Assembly (NCBI RefSeq): GCF_051216895.1
Contig: NZ_JBPKAO010000010.1
Location: 62,001 to 126,000 of the forward strand
DNA: 64,000 bases
Direction of reading: 5' to 3'
DNA from: Aquipuribacter sp051216895
Lineage (GTDB): Bacteria > Actinomycetota > Actinomycetes > Actinomycetales > JBBAYJ01
The translations under genes and the position numbers were made by a program. The notes under the pieces are model-generated. The model did no database searches and was not told the DNA's origin. It was given only the letters and a program-made list of their open reading frames with translations. Below, one piece after another: positions 1-7,991 of this stretch (position 1 is the stretch's first letter; the number at the start of each line of letters is the position of its first letter).

Positions 1-76
1 AGGGTGAGCGCGGCCCGGTCGCCGGAAGCCGTCCAGCACCAACCCGCACCTCGACGGTGCCGTCCTGGGAGATCTG
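1..76. other. Leader upstream of metK, no assignable gene
   Basis: The bases before metK could be the end of an upstream gene cut by the window edge. A reading frame open from position 3 ends in TGA overlapping the metK ATG (TGATG), but its short peptide resembles nothing I recognise. In many actinobacteria coaBC lies here; the visible residues do not confirm that. I see no SAM riboswitch fold. Confidence 0.3.
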
Positions 77-1270
77 ATGAGCCTTCGCCTGTTCACGTCC
101 GAGTCCGTCACCGAGGGGCACCCGGACAAGATCTGCGACCAGATCAGCGACGCCATCCTCGACGCGATGCTCGAGCAGGACCCCCACTCGCGGGTGGCGG
201 TCGAGACCCTGGTCACCACCGGCCTGGTGCACGTCGCCGGTGAGGTCACCACCGAGGCCTACGTCGAGATCCCCCGTGTGGTCCGCGAGACCGTGCTGCG
301 GATCGGCTACGACTCCTCCGTCAAGGGCTTCGACGGCTCCTCCTGCGGGGTGTCGGTGTCCATCGGCCAGCAGTCGCCGGACATCGCGCAGGGCGTGGAC
401 CGGGCCCACGAGGCCCGCACCGCGGGCGCCGAGGACCCCCTGGACGCCCAAGGCGCCGGGGACCAGGGCCTGATGTTCGGCTACGCCTGCGACGACACCC
501 CCGAGCTGATGCCGCTGCCGATCGCGCTCGCCCACCGGTTGTCGGCGCGCCTCAGCGAGGTCCGCAAGAGCAACGAGCTGGCCTACCTGCGCCCCGACGG
601 CAAGACCCAGGTGACCATCGCCTACGACGGCACCACGCCGGTCGCCGTCGACACCGTGGTCCTGTCTACCCAGCACGCCGCCGACATCTCGCTGGAGGGC
701 ATGCTCGCGCCCGACATCGAGTCCCACGTCATCAGGCCCGTGCTGGAGAGCGCGGGCCTGGAGACGTCCGGGATGCGGCTGCTGGTCAACCCGACGGGCC
801 GCTTCGAGATCGGCGGGCCGATGGGTGACGCGGGCCTCACCGGACGCAAGATCATCGTGGACACCTACGGCGGCATGGCCCGTCACGGGGGCGGTGCGTT
901 CAGCGGCAAGGACCCGTCCAAGGTGGACCGCTCCGCCGCCTACGCCATGCGGTGGGTGGCCAAGAACGTGGTCGCCGCCGGGCTGGCGACGCGCTGCGAG
1001 GTCCAGGTCGCCTACGCCATCGGCAAGGCGGCACCGGTGGGGCTGTACGTCGAGTGCTTCGGCACCGAGACCGTGTCCCTGGACCGGGTGACCGCAGCGG
1101 TCCGCGAGGTGTTCGACCTGCGCCCGGCCGCGATCATCCGCGACCTGGAGCTGCTGCGGCCGATCTACCAGCAGACCGCCGCCTACGGCCACTTCGGGCG
1201 CGAGCTGCCGGGGATGACGTGGGAGCGGACCGACCGCGTCGACGCGCTGCGCAGCGCCGCGGGCGCCTGA
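77..1270 (+). CDS. metK: S-adenosylmethionine synthetase (methionine adenosyltransferase)
   Basis: Makes S-adenosylmethionine from methionine and ATP in the cytoplasm. The 397-residue length is normal for bacterial MetK. Family motifs are visible: GHPDKICDQISDAILD near the N-terminus (ATP/Mg binding), GAGDQGLMFGYA around residue 130 and the GGGAFSGKDPSKVDRSAAY loop around residue 275, which carries the phosphate- and metal-binding residues. The ATG start is directly followed by the conserved N-terminal strand. It is the first gene of a run (metK, priA, def, fmt, rsmB, rpe) shared by many actinobacteria, with only 19 bp to priA, so co-transcription is likely. Confidence 0.97.
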   Translation: MSLRLFTSESVTEGHPDKICDQISDAILDAMLEQDPHSRVAVETLVTTGLVHVAGEVTTEAYVEIPRVVRETVLRIGYDSSVKGFDGSSCGVSVSIGQQSPDIAQGVDRAHEARTAGAEDPLDAQGAGDQGLMFGYACDDTPELMPLPIALAHRLSARLSEVRKSNELAYLRPDGKTQVTIAYDGTTPVAVDTVVLSTQHAADISLEGMLAPDIESHVIRPVLESAGLETSGMRLLVNPTGRFEIGGPMGDAGLTGRKIIVDTYGGMARHGGGAFSGKDPSKVDRSAAYAMRWVAKNVVAAGLATRCEVQVAYAIGKAAPVGLYVECFGTETVSLDRVTAAVREVFDLRPAAIIRDLELLRPIYQQTAAYGHFGRELPGMTWERTDRVDALRSAAGA

Positions 1271-1289
1271 GCCGCCGCGTCGGGGTCGG

Positions 1290-3404
1290 GTGAGCAGCGG
1301 GCCCGCGCAGCCGGCCCTGTTCGGCCCTGCGCCCAGACGGCGCGGCGCGGCGCGGTCGCCGTCCCCGGCGTCCGAGGGCGGCGGACCGGTCGCCGCCGTC
1401 GTCGTCGACGTCCCGCTGGCCCACCTGGACCACCCGTTCTCCTACGCCGTCCCGGCGGCGCTGGTCGACCAGCTGCACCCCGGGGCGCGCGTGGTGGTGC
1501 CCTTCGCCGGACGGACCGAGGACGGCTGGGTGCTGGACGTCGCGGACGGGGACGTGGCCGGGCTGCGCCCGGTCCGGCGCGTCGTCACCCCGCACCCGCC
1601 CCTGACCCGGGAGGTGGCGGCGCTCGCCCGGGCCGTTGCCGACGCCACCGGCGGCACCCTGGCCGACGTCCTGCGCTCGGCCGTCCCGCCACGGCACGCC
1701 GCAGCGGAGCGGGTGCTGCTGGCGGACGACGCGCCGGCGGGCGACGCGCCGGCGGACGACGCGTCGGCGGACGAAGCGGTGGACCGGTCGGACGACGTCG
1801 GGGCCGGCGACCCGCGGACCTCGGAGGAGGACCCGGGCCCGTGGGCGTCGTGCGTGGCCGGACCCGCGTTCCTCCAGCACACCCGCTCCGGCGAGGGGCC
1901 CCGGGCGGCGGTCCGGCTCCCGCTGGACGCGGACCCGTGGTCGGCCGTCACCCCCGCCGTGCGGGCCGCCCTGGCGTCGGGACGTGACGCCGTCGTCGTC
2001 CTGCCCGACGTCGTGGCGGTCGAGGCCTGCGCCGCCGTCCTCACCGCGGCCCTCGGCACCGGGCAGCCGGTCGTGGCCCTGCACCACGGCCTCGGCCCGG
2101 CCGCACGGTGGCGGGCGTTCCTGCGGCTGCGGCTGGGACGGGCCCGGGTCGTGGTGGGCACCCGCTCCGCGGTGTTCGCACCCGTCCGGGACCCCGGCCT
2201 GGTCCTGGTCTGGGACGACGGCGACGACGGCCACGTGGAGCCGCACGCCCCGGGCTGGGACTCCGGCCTCGCGGCCCTGCTGCGGGCCGAGGCGTCGGGC
2301 GCGGCCCTCGCGCTGGTGTCGCACGCCCGGTCGGTCCGCACCCAGTGGTGGGTCCGGACCGGGCGGGTCAAGGACGTCGCGCCCGACCGCGCCACCCGCC
2401 GTCGTGCCGCGCCGCGGGTCGACGTCCCGGATCCCGCCGACCCGCTGGAGATCCACGCCCGGGTGCCCCGGGCGGCCCACCGGGCCGCGGCCGAGGCGCT
2501 GCGCACCGGGCCCGTCCTGGTGTCGGTGCCCCGCACGGGCTGGGCGACCGCGCTGCAGTGCCGCCGCTGCCGGCACGCCGTGCGGTGCCGTCGCTGCTCC
2601 GGGCCGCTGGCCGTCGTCGGGGCGGCGGGGGAGCTGGCCTGCCGCTGGTGCACCCGCAGCGACGACGCGTGGGCGTGCCCGGAGTGCACCGGGACCCAGG
2701 TCCGGGCCGGGGTCGTCGGCGCCACCCGCTCGGCCGAGGAGCTGGGCCGGGCGTTCCCCGGGGTGCCCGTCACGCTCAGCCGCGGGGGGCACCGCAGCGA
2801 CCCCGTGCCCGGGACGCCCCGCCTCGTGGTCGCGACACCCGGCACCGAGCCCCCCGCGGCCGGCGGCTACACGGCGGCGCTGGTGCTCGACGGGGACCTG
2901 GCCCTGGCCCGCCGCGGTCTCGCGGTCGAGGAGGAGACGCTGCGCAGGTGGCTGGCGGTGGCGGCCCTGGTCCGACCGGCCGCCGACGGCGGACGGCTCG
3001 TCGTCGTGGCCGACCCCGCGCACCGGGTGGTGCAGGCGCTGGTGCAGGACGCGCCCGAGGCGCTCGCCGGGCGGCTCTGCGACGAGCGCGCCGAGGTCGG
3101 GCTGCCCCCGGCCCGCACCGTGGCCCGTCTGCTCGGGGACGAGCACGCCCTGTCCGACGTCGCCGCCGACCTGCGGGGCGAGAGCACGCTGCTGCCCGAC
3201 CCCGTCGCCCCGGCCGTCGGAGCCGGACCGCGGCCGACGGTCCTGGGCCCGGCCCCGACCGAGGACGGCGAGCGGTGGCAGCTGCTGCTCACCGGCCCGG
3301 CCGACGTCGTGGTGGGCGCCGTCAAGGACCTGCTGGCGACCCGGTCCGCCGCCAAGGCGCCCGGCCGGCTCGTGGTGCGCGTCGACCCGCACGACCTGGA
3401 CTGA
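1290..3404 (+). CDS. priA: Probable primosomal protein N' (PriA), helicase-motif-less actinobacterial type
   Basis: PriA recognises stalled forks and loads the replicative helicase. The N-terminal DNA-binding domain (VDVPLAHLDHPFSYAVP, about residues 35-55) and paired zinc-binding cysteines (CRRCRHAVRCRRCSG and CRWC..CPEC, about residues 424-467) are clear. The Walker A motif GxTGSGKT and a proper DExH box are missing; the position of the latter reads WDDGDDGH. This loss is known for actinobacterial PriA, so the protein is probably a structural restart factor and not an active helicase. A low-complexity acidic insert built on repeated D-A-P-A/D-D-A sits near residues 147-167. GTG start; 19 bp after metK. 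Confidence 0.88.
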   Translation: MSSGPAQPALFGPAPRRRGAARSPSPASEGGGPVAAVVVDVPLAHLDHPFSYAVPAALVDQLHPGARVVVPFAGRTEDGWVLDVADGDVAGLRPVRRVVTPHPPLTREVAALARAVADATGGTLADVLRSAVPPRHAAAERVLLADDAPAGDAPADDASADEAVDRSDDVGAGDPRTSEEDPGPWASCVAGPAFLQHTRSGEGPRAAVRLPLDADPWSAVTPAVRAALASGRDAVVVLPDVVAVEACAAVLTAALGTGQPVVALHHGLGPAARWRAFLRLRLGRARVVVGTRSAVFAPVRDPGLVLVWDDGDDGHVEPHAPGWDSGLAALLRAEASGAALALVSHARSVRTQWWVRTGRVKDVAPDRATRRRAAPRVDVPDPADPLEIHARVPRAAHRAAAEALRTGPVLVSVPRTGWATALQCRRCRHAVRCRRCSGPLAVVGAAGELACRWCTRSDDAWACPECTGTQVRAGVVGATRSAEELGRAFPGVPVTLSRGGHRSDPVPGTPRLVVATPGTEPPAAGGYTAALVLDGDLALARRGLAVEEETLRRWLAVAALVRPAADGGRLVVVADPAHRVVQALVQDAPEALAGRLCDERAEVGLPPARTVARLLGDEHALSDVAADLRGESTLLPDPVAPAVGAGPRPTVLGPAPTEDGERWQLLLTGPADVVVGAVKDLLATRSAAKAPGRLVVRVDPHDLD

Positions 3405-3501
3405 CCGTCGGGCCCCGGCCGACGGGGGCACCGGGTCGCGCGTCGAGCGGTTCGGTGGACGTCGATCGGGGGCGCGTCGGGGCGCTCCTACACTGGGCGG
3501 C

Positions 3502-4047
<546 letters not shown>

Positions 4048-5046
4048 GTGAGGCTCGTCCTCGCCGGTACCCCTGAGGTCGCGGTCCCCAGCCTGGCCGC
4101 CCTCGTCGCGTCGCGGCACGACGTGGTCGGGGTCGTCACCCGGCCCGACGCGGCCGCAGGACGGGGTCGACGGTCCCGACCGAGCCCGGTCCGGGTGCTC
4201 GCCGAGTCCCACGGCATCCCCGTCCTGGCGCCTCGCCACCCCCGCGACCCGGAGTTCGTCGCCGCCCTGACGGACCTGCGCCCCGACTGCGTGCCCGTGG
4301 TCGCCTACGGGGCCCTGGTGCCCCGGGCGGCCCTCGACGTGCCGACGCACGGCTGGGTCAACCTGCACTTCTCGCTGCTGCCCGCCTGGCGCGGGGCGGC
4401 ACCGGTGCAGCACGCGATCATGGCCGGCGACGACATCAGCGGGGTCACGGTCTTCCGGCTCGACGAGGGCATGGACACCGGGCCGGTGCTGGCCACCATG
4501 ACCGAACGGCTCCGCCCGGACGACACCTCCGGTGACGTCCTCGACCGGCTCGCGACGGCCGGCGCCCAGCTGCTGGTGCAGGTGATGGACGCGCTGGAGG
4601 ACGGGGCCGTCGAACCGGTGCCGCAGCCGGCGGACGGGGCCAGCCTGGCGCCCAAGATCGGGGTGCCGGACGCCCGCGTCGACCTGACGCTGCCCGCGGT
4701 GGCGGTCGACCGGCTGGTCCGCGGCTGCACGCCGTCGCCCGGCGCCTGGACCACGCTGGACGGCCGGCGGCTGAAGCTCGGCCCGGTCTCGCCGGTCGGG
4801 CCGGGCGACGAGCGCTCCGACGCGCCCGCCGAGCCGCTGGGTCCCGGTCAGGTCCGGGTGGCCGGGGCGGACGTCCTCGTGGGCACGGCCACGGTGCCCG
4901 TCCGGCTGAGCACCGTCCAGCCCGAGGGCAAGCGCCCGATGCCGGCCGGCGACTGGGCCCGCGGCGCCCGGCTGACGGCCACGTCCGTGCTCGGTGAGCC
5001 CGAACCCACCCCCGCGCCGAGGACAGACGAGGACCACCATGGCTGA
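4048..5046 (+). CDS. fmt: Methionyl-tRNA formyltransferase
   Basis: Transfers a formyl group from 10-formyl-tetrahydrofolate to initiator Met-tRNA. The N-terminal formyltransferase fold starts with MRLVLAGTPEVAVPSL, and the catalytic region NLHFSLLPAWRGAAPVQ (about residues 108-125, with the catalytic Asn and His) is intact, followed by the C-terminal OB-like domain. At 332 residues the length is typical. The GTG start follows the def stop codon with no gap, and the 3' end overlaps rsmB by 8 bp, so translation of def-fmt-rsmB is probably coupled. Confidence 0.95.
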   Translation: MRLVLAGTPEVAVPSLAALVASRHDVVGVVTRPDAAAGRGRRSRPSPVRVLAESHGIPVLAPRHPRDPEFVAALTDLRPDCVPVVAYGALVPRAALDVPTHGWVNLHFSLLPAWRGAAPVQHAIMAGDDISGVTVFRLDEGMDTGPVLATMTERLRPDDTSGDVLDRLATAGAQLLVQVMDALEDGAVEPVPQPADGASLAPKIGVPDARVDLTLPAVAVDRLVRGCTPSPGAWTTLDGRRLKLGPVSPVGPGDERSDAPAEPLGPGQVRVAGADVLVGTATVPVRLSTVQPEGKRPMPAGDWARGARLTATSVLGEPEPTPAPRTDEDHHG

Positions 5047-6727
5047 CGCCGACCGCCCCGACCGCTCCGGCGACCGCCCCGACCGCGGCCGAGGCGGCCC
5101 GCCCCGCTCCGGGGGCCCGTCCCGCTCCGGCGGCGCGCCCCGCGGTGGCGGCGCGTCCGGCGGTGGCGGCGCGTCCGGCTCCGGGGGCGCGTCCCGCTCC
5201 GGCGGCGCGTCCCGCGGTGGCCCGTCCCGTGGTGGCCCGCCCCGCTCCGACGGCCCGCCCCGCTCCGACGGCGCGGGTCGCGCCCCCGCGCGGGAGCGGC
5301 TGCGCGGCTCCGACGCCCCCCGGACCGCGGCCTTCCACGTCCTGCGCGAGGTCGAGGGCAACGACGCCTACGCCAACCTCGTCCTGCCCGGCGTCCTCAG
5401 CCGAGAGGGCCTCCAGGGCCGTGACGCGGCCTTCGCGACCGAGCTCACCTATGGCACGCTGCGCATGCAGGGCCTCTACGACGCGATCCTGGCCCGGGTC
5501 GTCGACCGCCCGCTGGACAAGCTCGACCGACCCACGCTGGACGTCCTGCGCCTGGGCGCCCACCAGCTGCTCAGCATGCGGGTGCCCGACCACGCCGCGG
5601 TGGCCTCCACCGTCGGCCTGGCCCGGCAGGAGCTCGGCATCGGGTCCTCGGGCCTGGTCAACGCCTGCCTGCGCAAGATCACCGTGAAGGACCTCGACGG
5701 CTGGCTCGACGAGGTCGCCCCCGCCGACGGCGAGGACCGCGACGCCACGCTGGCCACCCGGCACTCGCACCCGCAGTGGATCGTCCGCGCCCTGCGGCAG
5801 GCCCTGGTCGGTCACGGTCGCCCCGCCGAGGAGCTCGAGGACCTGCTGGTCGCCGACAACGCGCCCGCCGACGTGTCGCTGCTGGCCCGGCCCGGTCTCA
5901 TCGAGGTCGACGAGCTGCTGTCCGACGGCGGTCGCGCCGGGGCCTGGTCCCCGTTCGCGGTGACCATGGCCTCGGGGTCGCCCGGCGGGCTGCGGGCCGT
6001 GCGGGACTCCCGCGCCCGGGTGCAGGACGAGGGCAGCCAGCTCGTCGCGGCCGCGCTGGTCGGGGCGGGGCTGGACGACGACGCCCCGAGCGACGTGCGC
6101 ACGCCCGGGGCGAACCGGTCGGGGGAGCGGTGGCTCGACCTGTGCGCCGGCCCCGGCGGCAAGTCCTCCTTGCTGTCCGCGCTCGCCGCGCGCGACGGTG
6201 CGACGGGGGTCGCGGTCGAGCTGGCCGAGCACCGGACGCGCCTGGTCGAGCAGGCCGTCCGTGGCGCCGAGCGGGTCTGGACGGTCCGGACCGGTGACGG
6301 CCGCGTGGTCGGCGAGGACGAGCCCGGTGCCTACGACCGGGTCCTCGTCGACGCCCCGTGCACCGGGCTGGGCGCGCTGCGCCGCCGCCCGGAGGCCCGC
6401 TGGCGGCGCACCCCCGCCGACCTGGCCGGGCTCGCGGCGCTGCAGCGGTCGTTGCTGGCCTCGGGCCTGGACGCGGTCCGCCCCGGTGGCGTGGTGGCCT
6501 ACGTCACCTGCTCCCCGCACCTGGCCGAGACCACGGTCGTCGTGGAGGACGCCGTGCGCGCCGCCCGCAAGCGGGGCGTCGAGGTCGAGCTGCTGCCCAC
6601 GGCCGAGGTCCTCGACGCGGCCGTCGGCCGCCCGGTCGAGGGTGCGGCCGCGGGGACGTCGGTCCAGCTGTGGCCGCACGCCCACGGCACGGACGGCATG
6701 TTCCTGGCCCTGCTGCGCCGCCGCTGA
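5039..6727 (+). CDS. rsmB: 16S rRNA (cytosine-5) methyltransferase RsmB (Sun family) with long disordered N-terminus
   Basis: Uses SAM to methylate a cytosine of 16S rRNA. An N-terminal NusB-like RNA-binding domain (about residues 85-210, TAAFHVLREVEGNDAYAN) precedes a Rossmann methyltransferase domain with the SAM loop DLCAGPGGKSSLL (about residue 370), DAPCTGLGALRRRPE (about residue 437) and the catalytic cysteine in VTCSPHL (about residue 488). The first 80 or so residues are an unusual Gly/Ser/Arg/Pro-rich tail encoded by imperfect repeats of gcgtccggcggtgg type. The ATG at 5039 overlaps the fmt stop by 8 bp. Length 562 residues, longer than usual because of the tail. Confidence 0.92.
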   Translation: MADADRPDRSGDRPDRGRGGPPRSGGPSRSGGAPRGGGASGGGGASGSGGASRSGGASRGGPSRGGPPRSDGPPRSDGAGRAPARERLRGSDAPRTAAFHVLREVEGNDAYANLVLPGVLSREGLQGRDAAFATELTYGTLRMQGLYDAILARVVDRPLDKLDRPTLDVLRLGAHQLLSMRVPDHAAVASTVGLARQELGIGSSGLVNACLRKITVKDLDGWLDEVAPADGEDRDATLATRHSHPQWIVRALRQALVGHGRPAEELEDLLVADNAPADVSLLARPGLIEVDELLSDGGRAGAWSPFAVTMASGSPGGLRAVRDSRARVQDEGSQLVAAALVGAGLDDDAPSDVRTPGANRSGERWLDLCAGPGGKSSLLSALAARDGATGVAVELAEHRTRLVEQAVRGAERVWTVRTGDGRVVGEDEPGAYDRVLVDAPCTGLGALRRRPEARWRRTPADLAGLAALQRSLLASGLDAVRPGGVVAYVTCSPHLAETTVVVEDAVRAARKRGVEVELLPTAEVLDAAVGRPVEGAAAGTSVQLWPHAHGTDGMFLALLRRR

Positions 6728-6771
6728 GCCCGGGGCCCCGGCCGGTCGCGGGGCGCCCTACCCTGCTGCAG

Positions 6772-7449
6772 GTGGCCGCACCCCTGATCGCCCCGAGCAT
6801 CCTCAGCGCCGACTTCGCCCGCCTGGCGGACGAGCTGGACCGCATCTGCGACGCAGACTGGGCCCACGTGGACGTCATGGACGGTCACTTCGTGCCCAAC
6901 CTGACCCTGGGCGTGCCGGTCGTGAAGGCGCTGGCCGCCGTCAGCCCCGTGCCGATCGACTGCCACCTGATGATCACCGACGTCGACCGGTGGGCGGTGG
7001 ACTACGCCGAGGCCGGGGCGGCCGGGGTGACCATCCACGCCGAGGCCTCCGCCGCCCCCGTCAAGACCGCACGGGAGCTGCGCGCGGCCGGGGCCCGCGC
7101 CGGGCTGGCGCTGCGACCGGGCACCGGCTTCGAGGCCTACGAGGACCTGCTCCCGGAGTTCGACATGGTGCTGGTGATGTCCGTCGAGCCCGGGTTCGGC
7201 GGTCAGCAGTTCCTCGACGTGGTGCTGCCCAAGATGCGCCGCGTGCGTCGCGCCGTCGACGCCGCGGGCCTGGAGGTCAGGGTGCAGGTCGACGGGGGCG
7301 TGTCGGAGGACACCATCGCCCGCTGCGCCGAGGCCGGGGCCGACGTGTTCGTCGCCGGGTCCGCGGTCTACGGCGCCGACGACGCCTCGCGGGCGATCGG
7401 CCGGCTCCGCGAGCTGGCGGCGGCGCACCCCCACGTCGCGGTGCCGTGA
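6772..7449 (+). CDS. rpe: Ribulose-phosphate 3-epimerase
   Basis: Interconverts ribulose-5-phosphate and xylulose-5-phosphate in the pentose phosphate pathway. This is a TIM-barrel enzyme with all family motifs: APSILSADF at the N-terminus, HVDVMDGHFVPNLT (metal-binding His/Asp), DCHLMI, MSVEPGFGGQ and VDGGV with the second catalytic Asp. The frame is open upstream, but the GTG at 6772 places APSILSADF four residues in, as in homologues, giving 225 residues. It overlaps the next gene by 4 bp (GTGA). Confidence 0.95.
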   Translation: MAAPLIAPSILSADFARLADELDRICDADWAHVDVMDGHFVPNLTLGVPVVKALAAVSPVPIDCHLMITDVDRWAVDYAEAGAAGVTIHAEASAAPVKTARELRAAGARAGLALRPGTGFEAYEDLLPEFDMVLVMSVEPGFGGQQFLDVVLPKMRRVRRAVDAAGLEVRVQVDGGVSEDTIARCAEAGADVFVAGSAVYGADDASRAIGRLRELAAAHPHVAVP

Positions 7450-7874
7450 GCGGCTACGGCCAGGAGCGAGGTCGGCGCGGACGTCCCGAGCACGCCCGGT
7501 CGGCGTCCGGGTCCGTCCCGCCCGGCTGGCCGCGCAGCGTGCCGCCACCGGGGACACCCGGCTTCGTCGACCGGGCCGTGGGCTGGTTGCTGGACGTCTG
7601 CCCGCCGGAGTACCGGGAGCACCCCGTCCTGCTCAAGCACCCGCCCGTGCTGGCGTGGCTGGCCGCCCGGCACGTCGCCGCCCAGGTCGAGGCGGGAACG
7701 GTGGCCCTGGCGCAGGCCCGCGCCGACCTGGCCTCCCGCGGCGTGGACGGCCGCACGGTGGAGGAGGTCCTCGAGGTGCTGCACAGCGAGAGCACCCGGC
7801 TCCGGGCCGCCGCGCGCGGTTGCGAGCTGCTGGCGGGGGCGCTGCAGGGCAGCCGGTGGGTCCCGCGCCTGTGA
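7446..7874 (+). CDS. Conserved actinobacterial protein of unknown function downstream of rpe
   Basis: A 142-residue protein starting at a GTG that overlaps the rpe stop codon (GTGA), so the two are translationally coupled. After a basic, Gly/Ser/Pro-rich N-terminus of about 35 residues comes a compact helical region with FVDRAVGWLLDVCPPEYR, KHPPVLAWLAARHVAAQ and EEVLEVLHSESTRLR. I recall similar short proteins next to rpe in other actinobacteria but know of no function. No membrane segment or signal peptide is visible. The coupling to rpe is the only functional hint. Confidence 0.75.
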   Translation: MSGYGQERGRRGRPEHARSASGSVPPGWPRSVPPPGTPGFVDRAVGWLLDVCPPEYREHPVLLKHPPVLAWLAARHVAAQVEAGTVALAQARADLASRGVDGRTVEEVLEVLHSESTRLRAAARGCELLAGALQGSRWVPRL

Positions 7875-7991
7875 CGGGGGCCGGGACGCGCGGCCGGTGC
7901 GAGCGGCGGCGACGGCCGGGGCCACGTATCGTGGGGCGACGGCCCACCTGGGTCCGAGGGGTGGGCGTCAGCGCCCCCCGCACGTGAGGGA

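Noticed and set aside
1..76. SAM riboswitch ahead of metK
   Set aside because: Only 76 bases are visible and no conserved riboswitch core is present.
1290..3404. priA as a pseudogene because the helicase motifs are missing
   Set aside because: The frame is intact and loss of these motifs is the rule in actinobacterial PriA.
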